DNA of 64,000 nucleotides. Source: Sphagnum compactum. Taxonomy: Eukaryota; Bryophyta; Sphagnopsida; Sphagnales. The position numbers were made by a program, and so were the translations under genes. The DNA lies in the NCBI GenBank assembly GCA_965153455.1, contig OZ234503.1:8028157-8092156 (forward strand), written 5' to 3'. The notes under the pieces are model-generated. The model had not been told where the DNA came from. It was given only the letters and a program-made list of their open reading frames with translations, and did not search any database. Positions 1 to 12,737 of this stretch are shown here, in pieces; the first letter of the stretch is position 1; each line of letters begins with the position of its first letter.

Positions 1-529
1 TATTTGTCCATCATATTAATTAATTAATTTTTGAGATTTGGTGTCCAAATTATTTTTTTTCAAAAGATTCTTGATTTTCCTTCCCAAGAAAATTGTTCAT
101 TGACTTTTAAAAAGGTTTTTTTTTAAAAATTTCAACATTCCTTCAAATAATATAATTAGTGTGGGAAGCTACCACGGTCCTACGGTACATTAGTAAACTA
201 ATACTGAAACGCATCTCTGTATAACAACAAAGCGCGTCAAAATGTCAAGAATCTTGGGTTTGAAATTTCTGGTCTTGAAGCAAGAATTTGTCAGGACTTG
301 GAAAAATAGTAAATTAACAAGGGAATCCCAAATTGCGGAAGAGTAGTACACATCTGCAACCAAGGATTTGAAAGAATGGGTTGAGTGGAGCCCGGTGCTC
401 CTGATTCTCTGGACTCGGAATTCAATCTCTCTCTCTCTTGTGCTAAAAAATCCAATCAGATGGCTTTTTTGGTACATACTAGGCTACCTAAATTTTTATG
501 TTTTTTTTTCTCTCTTTTGGTGAGCACAA
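1..529. other. AT-rich non-coding flank
   Basis: No coding region is supported here. The stretch is AT-rich with several poly-T runs. The only long open frame, on the minus strand at 190-477, has no recognisable domain and looks like chance. Confidence 0.5.
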
Positions 530-772
530 TTGGACTCCCTTTTTTTTAAAAATTAATTTTGTGATGTAGTCACACTGGCAACCATCCATAAGAGGATTTA
601 GCCAGGTTTTGGCTACAGGACAAATATGAAGCTAAAAAGTTTTTAAGAATCCTGCTACTTTTTGGCTACCTGTAGGACCATAGAGTTAAATGTGGTGATC
701 TCAAATTTTTTTTCCCCCGCTATTTTTCTGGTGAAATTTTTGAAAAGTTTTTTAAAAAAACCCTTTGAAAGG
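530..772 (+). mobile_element. hAT-type MITE copy 1 (dispersed family)
   Basis: This copy shares the family core: gtgatgtagtcacactggc, then the words atttagcca and ttggctac, then a block near 650-675 ending tttggctacctg. The same order of words recurs at about 12.0, 30.2, 31.2, 40.5 and 41.1 kb. It contains no coding sequence. It ends directly against the target-site duplication of the larger hAT element at 781. Its exact ends are not clear. Confidence 0.6.
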
Positions 773-780
773 GTTGCAAC

Positions 781-3700
781 CAGTGTTGGTCTGGTATCAG
801 GAAAATGTCGGGTATAAACCTGGGTATGCACTAGGGTATAGAGGAACCTACTAGTCGGTCATCAAGTTACCAGTAAAAAGGTTGAGAACCTAGTTGTCGG
901 TTCTTGATGAAAGTGATGCGGTATGATTAACTGAACATGCAGGTTTAGGGCTTTGCAAAACCTGTGTGATATCAAGGCCTAGCCATTTGTGTGGAGCTCT
1001 AATAAGAAGAAATTGGTATCAATTAGGTTAGAGATACATGTTTGTGAGTGCCTCCTTTGGAGTTGGTGGCATAGATTTGATGCATCTAGGAGCCATTCGT
1101 CGTGAGCTTTCATTTGTCGTCACAAAGAAAAGCTATATAATAAGAGGTGAGATTTCTTAACTAACTTTGCATTTTTCTTCTATTAGTTTTTTTCATGCTT
1201 ACAACGCGTTTATTGCTCATCATGTTTTTCAGTGTTTTTTGTGTTCTTCATGTTGTGGTTTTTTGAGTCATCTTTGGAGATGGATGCTTTTGAGTTGTTG
1301 GATTCTCATGCAGATAAGCTTGCCATTGTAATGCCTCATAATTTGGTTGTGAACAAGCTTAAAAGATCTATATTATTGGAGGAAGTGTTGCAAGTTCAAG
1401 TGTAGTTGATGAAGAATGACAAGCTAAAGAACAAGCACTTTGAAAGGACTGATTGACACAGCCCACTGCCAACCAATTTTTTTGGATTCTATGGCATCAT
1501 GTAACAAAGTCATTCACTTTCTTTGTGTTGAATAACAATAACAACAAGGTTGATGTACAAGGAGTGCAACTCATGAGGTCTATGACGTGTCACTCTTTTG
1601 AAAATTCAGATGCAAGTTCTCAGAGTTCAACCAAGTCTCAAAAAGGTTTCATAACTTACAATCTTGAACATGACATCACAGCCATGAAAAAACATGTTAC
1701 AAATGAACATGGCCCAGACTTGGTGAAATACATGGTGCACAAAATTGGTTTAGAAAGCAAAAGATAGTAGTAAGAGACAAAAATATAAGAATAGGGCATC
1801 TATTACACCTATAACCATCATTAAATTTTTTTGAGGTGTGAATCCTTACAAAAAAATTAACCCAATTCAAATGGGGTTCATTGAAGATCTTGTTTTAATG
1901 ATTGCTAAGGGCTACATGCCATTGTCTATTTTGCAAAGCCCTTGGTTGAGGTGAACGGTGTTGCATCTTTGTGGTCAAGTTTGGTTTACTTCTCGTAACA
2001 ACTTGTTCGTGAGCACCTTCCTACTTTGCTATAGAAAACCATGGAAGTCTATGTGTTTCCTACCATTAGCTAATGTGCAATTGTGACAACCAACATTTGA
2101 CCTATGGATGTCAAGGCCAGGGTATGACACATTTGCCTTAGTAATTAATTTCATTAACTAAAGTTGGCTTCCTAATCACATAACTATTAGATTATTTTAA
2201 GCACCTAATAATTTTGGTGCAACTCTTGCAAAACAAATGAATGTTTTATTAATTGAATTCAACTTGATAAGTAAAATCATCATGTATGTCAAGGATGAAG
2301 GAGCCAATTTAAATTCCCTCATAGCTACACTCACTTTTGTTGCATCATGCAAACCTCTATAGTTGCTTCAACCATTTGTTGGTTTTTGCTTTGGTCATGT
2401 TATGTCAAAGGCATGTTAGTATGCCATGAATGAAGCTAAAGTAGGTGTGGGCATGAAAGAAATCAGCTTGAAAGATGTGCAAATTGCTCTTTAGAAAATA
2501 ATTACTTGGATTAAAAAGTCCAGGAAGGGAAGACATGAATGAAAAAAGGCTTATCATGAGGTTGGCTTGCGGCACAAAAAAATAAAACCCCCATGAAGTC
2601 TAATTTTGCTTCCAAGGTGATTTTATTCCGAAAGACCTTGGAATGCGAATGTTATCAACATATGTTACAATTGGCAGAGTTCATATTTGCAAGCTAAGGT
2701 TCCCAACAAACTCACATGGGCAATTATTCAAATAGTAATTGAAACCCTAAACCCAATTGTTCATCAATGTTTATTGAATCAAAATAAAAGGTATTGGTTT
2801 GGTTACTATCAAATGTGTTGTCTATTGTTTGGCAATTATGGGGACAACAAGGATGAAATATGACCGTCGAGCTACTATTGTTCCTCCACTTCAGTATGGT
2901 GAATTTGATCAAGAGATTGAGATTTTGTATGGTAGAATGGTTGTAGAAGTCATTAATGTGTAATGTCATTTTCTAAGTTTTGCAAAGTCTTTCTCACGAG
3001 AAAAAGCCCACAACATGGTTACTTTGATGCTGGATCCACACTTCAAGGGCATGGATCGCATCATGGAGTACATTGGCAATGATCAAACTGCCATATTAAT
3101 GCAGCAATATGATGAGTTAGTTGTGATGCCCTTGTTGAAAGTTGTGATGGGATTTTTGAATCCAAATCAAGCTGCAAGCTCGATTTTTCCATCACTTGAA
3201 TTGCCTTTTACTTCAACTAGGTTGTTTGGGTTAACAACTTCAACACAAGAGGTAACTGAAGGCCTTTTTAAAGTTGAGCTATCTTTGTTTCGTGGATTCA
3301 ATGTGGAGAATGATGATGGCCTTAATCCTTTGATTTGGTGGTCTATTAACGAATCCAGGCTCTCGAATGTTGGTTTTTTGGCATGGCAAATTTTAGGCAT
3401 CCCAAGTTCATAGATTGAAATTGAATTGATTTTCTCCATTGCAGGTGTGCTCATTAAATTGCACGAGTCAATTGCAAGCTAGTTATTAAAGACAGACTAG
3501 GAAAAACTTTTGTGGCAAAGGAAACAGTACTAAAACAAAATGAGGAGCTACTTAAAAAGGCAAGCTATTTTGAGGAGACAGAATCATGTGTTTAAAAATG
3601 TTAAATGGGTTGTTTATGCATTATATGCTCATATACATTACTGGTTACAACTTTTTGAATATATTGTTGCACAAGTTTAACATATGCATGATGTTACTTG

Positions 3701-4034
3701 ACTCTTGAATCGTTGAATGCTTGTTTTCTTAGTTGTTTGTGATTTTTCTTGACATCCTAGCATTTTGTTTTTCTAGGTAGAAACATACACATTAACAATG
3801 AAAAATCCTAAATCTAACACCGATACTAAGTTGCTATTTCACCAAGTTTAACACTCACATACCCAATGGATACTGATGCTGCCAATTTTTACCCAGCAAG
3901 CTACTGATACCACACTAGTACCAAAAAAATGATTTAAAAAAATAAAATAAAAACCCTACCCGGATTTTAAAATATAAAAAATTGATACCAAGAACCTCCT
4001 GGTATGTGCAAAACCTGATACCAGAACAAGACTG
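781..4034 (+). mobile_element. hAT DNA transposon with intact terminal repeats and TSD
   Basis: The element starts cagtgttggtctggtatcag (781-800) and ends with the inverse of cagtcttgttctggtatcag (4015-4034), an 18/20 terminal inverted-repeat match. It is flanked by an 8-bp direct repeat, gttgcaac (773-780) and gttgtaac (4035-4042), matching 7/8. An 8-bp duplication and ends of the form CAGNGTTG are the signature of the hAT superfamily. Length is about 3.25 kb, normal for an autonomous hAT. The interior holds a decayed transposase reading on the plus strand. The element is probably immobile because its transposase has many stops, but its ends could still be acted on by another copy. Confidence 0.9.
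1640..3484 (+). pseudogene. decayed hAT transposase
   Basis: Fragments appear in the order expected of plant hAT transposases. A BED-finger-like His pair in a HVTNEH context lies near 1690-1715. A DUF659-type block begins at 1861 (PIQMGFIEDLVLMIAKGYMP) and reaches a SPWLR motif before a stop. Core remnants include KIITWIKKSRKG near 2490 and FASKVILFRKTLE near 2605. A longer open piece at 3015-3413 contains LMLDPHFKG and the C-terminal dimerisation domain (LIWWSINESR, FLAWQILGIPSS); after a stop it continues in frame as IEIELIFSIAG. Stops and frameshifts separate all the pieces, so no functional protein is made. The identification rests on the conserved order and the enclosing hAT termini; the exact start is unknown. 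Confidence 0.85.
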
Positions 4035-4042
4035 GTTGTAAC

Positions 4043-5132
4043 TCATTTTTTCAGATTTCGTAACAGTGTGAAATTTCACACAATTTTGTTTTGAGTGGAT
4101 TGGAGTGCAAAATTCCACAAATTTGCAGGTTTTTTTGTTTTTTGTTTTTTTGGAGGTCGGTTTTCCCACTGGTGTGCAGAAAAACAGGAAAGAAAAACTT
4201 CCTCTTTTTCTGAGCTTTTTGGGGTTGCGTGAGCCGCTGTGGAATTTGCACCAAAAAGTCGCCTGCCTCCTTGCTTGCTGCTAGATGTTAGACTTTGGAC
4301 TCCGTAGCAACTCGGAGAGCGACGATGCCGGAAGCAAGTGCACACGGTCCACGCGGGGGAGTAGGAAGAAAAAAACAAAAAAAAAATTGTATTCTTGTTC
4401 ACTGCTCTTCAGATTTTGAGAAGGATTTGTGTTTTGGGTCGAGTCTGGCACGGAAATCTTCTGGGTGGTGGGGTGGTAGTGGTGGTGGTGGTGCTGCAAC
4501 GTCTCACGGTTTTGCAGTTGTCCGGACAGTTGTGATTTCTTGAGCATGATCTTCAGAGCTTCATCTCCAAGAAGTGCGAGATCTGCAGGCCTGCATGTGT
4601 GTTCCGTAGCAACAATTGGGGGACAAGAATTTCTTTGTGGGTGGTGTTACAAGGAGCGGGAGAATTCTTAGTCTTTTGGAGATACCATCTTCTTCTCGTC
4701 TGTGGGGAAGTGTCGCATGAAGACTATCAATCGTGGTACCCAACACCAGGGCACGTGTTGGGTGGATTGAAGCCCGCTCCGACGACGATGTGTAGCTAGC
4801 GAGGTAGAGAATCAGCAGCTCTTGTGTTTGTGGATCTGTGGATCCTTTTGTAGATCCCTTGTAGATTCTTCAATTGCGGTTTCATGAGGCGATGGTGCAC
4901 TATATGAATTCGGTTTTGGAAAATACTGGGTCATTCATGAAGCAAAGTGCTTGGAAATTAGGGTAGATGCGATGGAGAATTCTTCATAAGAAAAGAGTTT
5001 TAGGAGGAGAACTATGGATTCGAGTATTTTCTGGTGCTTCTACAGAGTCAATCCGCGTTCTGGGTGCTGTGGAAGAACTCGAGCTTGAAGCGTTTGGATT
5101 TGGTTGCACAAGGGGCGTGAACATCGATCACC
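4043..5132 (+). other. upstream region and probable leader of the RING-H2 gene
   Basis: Between the hAT element and the RING-H2 start codon no open frame shows a recognisable domain. The stretch from about 4300 is GC-richer than the repeats around it, consistent with promoter and 5' leader. I cannot place the transcription start. The ATG at 5133 has the context atcaccATGGG and opens directly into the hydrophobic anchor. Confidence 0.45.
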
Positions 5133-7408
5133 ATGGGCAGTTCGTATCCACCAAATTTCACTAGAACTGCAGTACCAGCGCCAACGCCTGCGAGCAGTTC
5201 TAGCAATGGTAGTTCCCCGCTGAGTCCGGCACTGGTGGCAGTGATCGGAGTGTTAGCAAGCGCCTTCCTCATCTTAAGCTACTACCGCATCTTCTCCAAG
5301 TATTGCACGCGATGGCAGAATCCTCCCCAATTCATCACTCGCGGGGATCAAGACTACGGCGACCAGACTACGATCGAGGTACCTAAAAACTTTTCTAACC
5401 ATCCACGTCGCGTGCAGATGCTGTACACAGACAGACGGACAGACAGACCTTGAAGAAGATCTGTGCACTAGTGTGCTGTGTGTGTGTGTGTGTGTGTGTG
5501 TTTTTCTTGTTTGTTTGTTTGTTTGTGTCTTCAATGATCAAAGTGATGGATTTGCGGGAAACCGACGTTTTGCGGGAATTGTGGTGCATCATGGATCACA
5601 GGTAGCGGAAGTATGGCCCATGGCATCGCCAGGACTTGAGGAATCCTTGATAAGACGCATACCCACATGCAGCTACAAAGCGAGCGAGGGTCTAGTAGAG
5701 GAAACAGAGTGCGCCGTGTGCTTGGGCGAGTTCGAAGAAGGCGATGCTCTCCGTCTCCTTCCGAAATGCAATCACGCCTTTCATACGTCCTGCATCGACA
5801 CATGGTTGCAATCTAATTCAACTTGCCCTCTTTGCCGGATCAATATCGGTCTAGCTGCGGGTCTACCTCACGCATTGATGCCTTTGCATCTTCTTCCCCA
5901 TTTGGAAGCTCATGATCACATGAATCCCAGCTCTGCTACTGTAGAAGAAGAAGCTGATCATCATTACTCATCCAGTACTACCCCAGCCGAGCGATGTTTG
6001 CGGCTAAGCGAGCTTTCCGAGTTCTGGTCGTCGTCGAACTCAAGCCAACTTTCTTTTGTCACAGGTAATGTCCAAGCTAATGATCTAAACCCTCGTCCCT
6101 TATCCCTTTGAAATCTACAATTACACTGTTGCAGTCCTTCATATGTGCTGCAGCAGATTGATCCTCTGCAATGTCAATTGTCAAAGTAATCTGCGGCTGA
6201 AGATCTTGCAATATATACCATGTGACGGATTCGGATCCTGGATGTTGGCTCATCATGTTGTGCATCAATGTCGAATTGCAGCTCCGGATTCGGTATCTTC
6301 AGATGAGGAGGGAGAACTGCATTTACTAGAGTCTGATGAATCATCATCAGAGCTTCATGTCGCACAACAGCTGGAGAACATTCAAGAGACAGCTGCAGCT
6401 GCCGTCGACGACGGACTGAAGCTGGAGATGCAAACTTCACAGTCACCAGTGCAGTTGTCGAAGTCGGCGAAGCGGAGATTGCACAACAGGGCATCTAGCG
6501 TGGGCTGTCGAGTGCAGGATCCTGTTACGGATCATCTTCAGAGCAGTGATACGACGTCGGGGAGGATTTTGACTCGGCAATCCAGCGATCCCAACGGCAA
6601 GCATCCACTCGTACTTCGACGCGGTGGGGTGATCATGTCGCCGCTGATGAGAAGGAACAGTACTAGGTTCGCGCGGATGGTGCGCTCCTACTCCACAGGC
6701 TCCGCCGGCTCTGCTAACGCCTCCCATGTAGTAGTCGAGCTTTTGAGGCACGAGATTAATCTGCAGATGAGCGACTTGCAGAACACCGCGGGAGTCAGCA
6801 GTTCAGAAGACTATTCACGCTCTTTGTCTAGATCAAATGATTCTGGTCTTCTTCATGCCTCCAGCAGCAGCGAAACAAGAGCAGCTGCTGATTCTTCCAT
6901 CAGCCCTGCTCAAAGAGAGCGTGGTCTTGTTGCCAATGACTCGGTTATAGCTGCTAGCAGCCCTTTTGTTGTGGTGGATCTTACAGAGTACGCCATGGAT
7001 CAACAATCGCAAGAAAACGTTCAGAATACTGTTCCTCTACTACAGGAGCTAGAAGTTGCAAAGCAGTCAGGCGATGCAGAGGGTGGAGGATCTAGTCTGC
7101 ATGATCATTGCAACCACCATTCTCCGGCCGGTCATGGCAGCCTAGTACAAACCAACAACATGAATAGTAAAGCAGCAATGCTTCAGCAGCAGGAGTCGCA
7201 GAATTCTTCAGCAGCTGCATCCCGTGCATTAAAAAGCCGCTCCTTCAAACTCTCCATGTTCAAGGGTGTGAAGAGATCAGGGTCTGCTGGAAGGTCTCAT
7301 GGTGGACTTCTGCCATCGACGACGTCTGTTTTCAGTTCCTTTAGGGGTAGTCACAAAGTCCATGCCTCGCAACCAGATGGCGTCTTCGAGTCTCTCGAGT
7401 TCGTCTAG
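5133..7408 (+). CDS. ATL-family RING-H2 E3 ubiquitin ligase, membrane-anchored
   Basis: Three exons, 5133-5378, 5602-6064 and 6282-7408, join in phase (0, then 1) to give 611 residues. An N-terminal hydrophobic segment (about residues 33-50) predicts one membrane anchor. A GLD-type motif ([12 protein letters not shown], about 92-103) precedes the RING-H2 domain at 119-160. Its ligands follow C-x2-C-x15-C-x1-H-x2-H-x2-C-x10-C-x2-C exactly, with the conserved Trp of DTWLQ after the sixth ligand. This order (membrane segment, GLD, RING-H2) defines the Arabidopsis Toxicos en Levadura family, which transfers ubiquitin from an E2 to substrates at membranes. The roughly 450-residue C-terminal tail is Ser- and Gln-rich, with a basic patch ([13 protein letters not shown]) near the end, and has no domain I recognise. 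Most ATLs are intronless and 200-450 aa, so three exons and this length are unusual. Intron 1 holds a TG microsatellite. Confidence 0.92.
5473..5525 (+). repeat. TG and TTTG microsatellite in intron 1 of the RING-H2 gene
   Basis: About 13 TG units (near 5475-5501) are followed closely by a TTTG run. Both lie wholly inside intron 1, so length change should not alter the protein. Confidence 0.85.
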
Positions 7409-7699
7409 AAGAAGGAAACACAAAACCAGCCACTTTGAATATATCACCATAGCTAAGAATTTTACTCAGCAAGTTTGTACAATAGCTAGAACGATCCTAT
7501 TCATGGCCGTACTCATCCATGATTCTGAGATTTGCAGTTCAAATTATAGCTCAAGAGCCAGACTTGTTGGCTGGTTCACACTAGCACCACAAAGTTCCAA
7601 CACTCAAAACCTGAACTCGAGATTCGACTCAAAGCATGCACAATGGAGCTGCTAGTATCATCAATGTGTAGATTAGTTGAGTTCTCAGTTCAGAATTGT
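7409..7699 (+). other. 3' flank of the RING-H2 gene
   Basis: AT-rich sequence with short open frames only. It probably holds the 3' untranslated region, though no convincing poly(A) signal can be singled out. The dispersed 1.2-1.3 kb repeat begins near 7700. Confidence 0.4.
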
Positions 7700-7962
7700 A
7701 CAATTCTTAGCCATTTGCAGATTGTTATTATACAGCTTAATGTCAGTGCTGCAGCAGCAGCAGCAGCAGCATTTTCCAAGATCCAGTGTATTCAAATTTC
7801 AAGCCATGTTGATTTTTCAGCTTGAACAAGCTAGCTGCTCATGGCACCAAATCTGAATCTCACATTGAGATTGAATGCAGAGAGACACATCAAGCTGCTG
7901 GAATATCACCTGGTGCATCTTGACATCCAAAGATTCATGTGGGTACAATTGGTAAGTCTGGA

Positions 7963-7997
<35 letters not shown>

Positions 7998-9060
7998 CAA
8001 GGATTGGATTTGAAAGTGTTTTCTCACTGAAGAAGAGATCCAAACTGAAGTGGAAACCTTGACTACCGTGGAAGGAGTAGGGTAATTTGTGCAACATCAG
8101 GAAACCAGCTCTCCTCAGATATGTATAGAGAGTTTGTTGGGTTGTTCTGCTTACCTCCTCCTGCAACCTCCCACAAGGGGATGTTTTCAGCAGAAATTAC
8201 ATGAGTGGGATGACCGAGATGATGATCAGACATCATTTCCAACATCAGGTATCCAGAAATTGCTGACCCTCTTGTACAAGGACTGAGCTCTGCAAGCTGC
8301 TCTCAAACCTGGGCCATTTCTTCATGAATTATGGCAGAGGAAAATTAGAGGTTTCTGATTTCCATATGAGGAAGACCTAGCATTGTGGAAATTGAAAAAG
8401 GCAATGAAAACTGAAATTGTTTTGGACATCCAAGATTCACAACTGAGGGAAACTGTTTGAAGTTTTTCCACAAAACATAACCTGAGGTCCACAAAGATTC
8501 ATTATAGTTCTTTCCCCTTGGAAGATGGGGGTTCAGAGGAGTTCTTGAAGATGCAGCTGAGGGGGAGGACTTGATGGCCAACTTGAAAGGCCTCCTTATT
8601 ACCCTTGGCATATGTGCGATGAGCCTCCTCAAATTTCACTATTTGGAATGTTCCTGTTCTTGTATGACTTAGCTGCACCCTCAATCTGATGGTAGTTTAG
8701 CATGGGGAATTCTAATCTCATGTTTTGAGCTCCAGATTCCATCTCTTGGAACTAATGTGAGATGCCTGATCATTCACAAAACTGGATTGAATCATCTACC
8801 TTCTTCCAAATCCATTCAACATGGGTTGAAAAGCATGCCCACATATGAAGATAAACTGCATGCTTGATAAGGCCTTGTGAATGATATTGTGCTTATTGAG
8901 TAAAGTCTCTAAAGCCATCTAGTCAAGTTAACTGCTGCTCAAACCTGAGCTCTTCCAACTATTTGAGAGGTAATTGAAACAAGAGTAAGGGTCAATGAAG
9001 TCATCCAAATTTCTTTGAAGAATTTACAGCCCTACTGAGAGTCTCTTCACAATCTATAAC
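7700..9060 (+). repeat. diverged ~1.3-kb dispersed repeat, copy A
   Basis: This stretch and 22585-23800 share a long colinear series of words, including atgtcagtgc, gctcatggcaccaaatctga, a CT run, gtgcaacatcag, tcctagcattg/acctagcattg, ggcaatgaaaactgaaa, atggccaactt, tcaatctgat and tttctttgaaga. No long open frame is conserved between the copies, so it is not an obvious gene. Both copies lie about 300-360 bp downstream of a plus-strand gene and point the same way. It contains a GCA run at 7746-7770 and a CT run at 7966-7994. It may be an old non-coding transposon or a shared 3' segment. Confidence 0.75.
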
Positions 9061-11985
9061 TACATTTTGCAGAGGTCCCATGGACTATGCTTGCTCTAAA
9101 ACCTCCTATTGCTTCTTCAAGTGTCTGAGAGTCTGGGAAACTGAATGAAGGTAAGAGACTGTACCTCAGTAGACTGCTTGCCAATTGTTTCTACATTACT
9201 GGCCATACACCTGGATTCATTTTCGGTCATACATTGAGGCTTTCTCCTTGTGTGGTTGCTTGATCAGAAATTGTTGTTTTGTTCTCAAGCCATTCTCAAG
9301 TTCAAGAATTGGGTTTCAAATGCTCATGCGCTTGCAGAAACCATAGAGATTTTCTGTCACTTCCTTCAAAGGTTCTCTGCTGAAATTGGGTTCTGCAAAA
9401 TTCACTGCCTCTTTCTCATCTTGCATCATTTTTGACAGGAAGGAAAGCCATTTCTGACTGAGAATTTGTTCTGTTTGTAATAAAACTATGAAAACTATAT
9501 ATCAGAAAGAGAAAAAAACAAGAGTTTCTTGAGATAAGCATTGTTATCTTCCAAGGCTTGACACTGCTATTGTGCACCCTGAAATTCCACTCATCCATTT
9601 TTTTCCAAACCTGAACTTAAAGCTTCCTCATCATGGGTTTCTCTATGTATGAAAGTTGGATGATCACACACATGCATGCAGGTACTGAAACGTAACAATC
9701 TCCATGAGCTCCAGTAGTCAGCTGCAACTGGTAGTTACAGGTGACACATTAGCACAAAAGGTTGGAGAAATGTTGTGCCCAGCTGAACTGTGCCAAGGAT
9801 TCATGTGTATAGAGGAATACCATTGGAAATGATTCCTTCAATGGGTCATTTCCCCTACAGAAACATGTCACTATGTTTCTGTCTTAGTGGTTAAAGTTGG
9901 AAATGTTGTAACAAAGTATATGCATCATAAAGCTTGCCTTCTGTCTTGTGATGTGGTTGTAAATGTTGGCAGGTGCAGCAAAGTAGAATAGCAAATCTCG
10001 CCTGCCTTAGAAGTAAGTAAGCATGTACCCATCTTTCCTCCAATTTTGCTGCCCTTGAACCCTTCTGTACATTGTCCCTAACCTCACAGAAATTGCAAAG
10101 ATGGGCACTTCTGCTAGGTGCTCAATTGTGTGCAAAATTACATATATATACCTTGGACAATTGCACACAACATGAATTGATAAGCTTCAAAGATGAGAAC
10201 TTTTAATGGCCTTTTGCTCAAATCTTTGAAAATTTGGCATTTGCTGTGGATGGGTTGCACAGCACCAAATTGAAAGAGTGAGATCTGTGTCTAATGACAG
10301 ATGTAATTTTAGAAGAGATTGAGATCAGAAAGACCCACGAAACAAACCATTTGTAAATATTTGTGAAGGGAGCATCTGAAAGAAGAAAAACTCTGCTGCA
10401 GGCTAATGAGGTTGCAACCCTAACACCAGACCCAATATACTTTGTTGGCAAGTTAATGGATTTGATCCAAGTAACATATAACCTTGGCAACAGAAATGAA
10501 TCCCCTTACCTGCACAAACATTGAAACATTTGAGAACAACTGGCTTGAACTTTACCAGTAATGTTTACTTACTCGCCACATTTCCCAACGTTTTTTGAAC
10601 ATGGCTGAAATTTTTTAAAGTTGTATCATGAATTGAAGACCAAAAATTCCATATGTCCACACAAATCTTAGAAAACTCTGATCTTGTTATTTTGAAAACC
10701 TTGAGGATCACATATTATGAACAGTAAATACATCTGCAATCTTATTTGCAAGAGATATATCTATCCATGTTATAGTTAATATGTGACCAGAGAGGGTACC
10801 AGAGGCATTTTCCAAAGCAACTTACAATAGTCACTTCACCTAATTTGGGATTGGAATAAATGGAGGGGGTTTTGCAACACAAGTTCCAATTTGTGGGTGT
10901 GCACTTATAATGCACACCTAGAAGCCCTAACACTTCATGCACAAGGCAATCTTTACTTGTACTAACGCACAGAATTTCTTCACCCACTGGCATTTGCAGG
11001 ATTTTGGGTATTCGGGTCACTTAAAAGAAGGGATGGCAGAGGTGCTTGTTGGACTGCATCAGCTGGGGGGACGCCCTCTTGAGGTCAGAGGACCATAGGC
11101 CATACACATTCTGCAAGCATGTGGTTGAAAGCAAATTTGCCATTTGGGTCCATCTTAGAATATGGTGGGGACACTTTGGTCTAAATACCATGAAATTATC
11201 ATGTTAGCTCTAGTGCAGAAAAATGGGTTAGGCAGGGAGTTTGTGACCTATGTGAAATTGGGTCTCACTTGGATTATCAATAAATCCAACAAATGGTTTA
11301 GTATATGGAGCTGGAAACCTGCCTTTCAACTGGAATTAATACAGAACTTAAACACAAACATGAACTTGAGCAACAAAGAATTGGGTCCAGACAAGGGATA
11401 GAATCAAAGTGCACTCTTCATGTCATTCACAAATGTGGACATAAAGGCTATGTGGTATTTGGCTTCTCTCTTTTGGTACAAGATGCACACCACATGTCAT
11501 CCCAAACAGCGTGTATTATTAAGTTACATATGGAAAGCATGGGCATGGAACACCTGACATTTGTCACTATGCATCTTCTATTATTGAAAGTTGTTTTTGC
11601 TCAGGTGTTCACTCTGTACATAATACAACTTGGAAAATATCTGCTCCAAATAAGTTATACCCATTTTGAGCCTACTAGCCACCATAGCCCAGGGTCAGTT
11701 TCCACATTGACAAACCGAGTAATTTAAATTTTTTTCAAAAAATGAATTCATTTCTTATTTTTGAAATTTTGAATTTTTTTCATCATCTACTATAATATTG
11801 TGATATGAGTAGTGAGACTTATTCAGAGTGTAAGGCTATGATAATTATGATGATTTTCAACATGTTAACTTCATATTTCCACAAAATTTCATTTCACTAT
11901 TTTGAGGATTATTTAATGACAGAACTGACCTTAGGGTAAGGATTTGTGCAAAGCCTGCTCAATGGCAATGGTTGGAGGGGATCAC
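9061..11985. other. intergenic, no supported gene
   Basis: The longest open frames (10218-10490 and 10742-11020 minus; 11305-11727 plus) have no motif I recognise and no supporting splice structure. They most likely arose by chance or from very old repeats. Confidence 0.5.
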
Positions 11986-12295
11986 TCCAAGGGTTTTTTT
12001 TCTTCGATTTTGCGATGTAGCTGAAGTGCGGATCATCCATAAGATAATTTAGCCAGATTTGGCTACATACTAAATATGAAAGTAGAAGAAAACAAAAATC
12101 CTTCTATATTTTTGGCTACCTACTGAAACTTATAATAAAAAATCTGGCGATTTTGATTTTTTTTCCAAAATCTGGCGAAATGGGTCATTTTCCCATGAAA
12201 ATCCTTTGTATAGATCGAAATCATATTTTTCAGGTCGAAATTTTCGCCAAAAAAAAACGCAAGATCAATCATTTTTTCATTTTCGTAATAACACT
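11986..12295 (+). mobile_element. hAT-type MITE copy 2
   Basis: A near full-length family member. It starts about ccaagggttttttt, carries tgcgatgtagctgaag, atttagccagatttggctac, ctatatttttggctacctac, atctggcga (twice) and caggtcgaaattttcgcc, and ends aataacactg at 12295. The end has the hAT form (inverse of cagtgtt). No target-site duplication could be confirmed. It contains no coding capacity. Confidence 0.75.
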
Positions 12296-12737
12296 GGTGA
12301 GTGTCCCCAGACAGATTCAGTTGGATTTCTCATTAACTGGCAACACTTTTGTACATGTTAATTAAAATTGTAGCCAGTAGACAGACTTGTGGCGACACAC
12401 CCCCCCCCAAAGGGGGCAAAGTTTGGTGAATTCTTTTTGAGAAAATGGGGTGTTTTCGCCAGAAAATTGAGGCAGTGTCTCCATTTGGCAATATTTGGCC
12501 TAAAAAAGCCAGAATGGAGGGTATATTCCTACTGTGAATTTTTGATCTGTATAAAGCTCAAATAGAAGTGGTGGAAACTCTTCATCATCATGCATGCAGC
12601 CTCAAGCCCTCCAAGAATTACACTAGTAAATGTGAAGGGCCCATTTGCTACCCCATCTGAAAAACCCTGTATACAAGCAGAAGAGTCCGCTGTAGTGGGC
12701 AGCACATCTTGGCCATCCATAAAGCTTGATCTGATGG

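Noticed and set aside
3167-3454. Minus-strand frame inside the hAT element
   Set aside because: It is antisense to the conserved dimerisation domain of the transposase.
5473-5601. Coding continuation upstream of RING exon 2 (a Cys-Val repeat followed by about 35 codons)
   Set aside because: This is intron 1: the Cys-Val run is a TG microsatellite, and clean GT-AG sites in phase 0 remove it.
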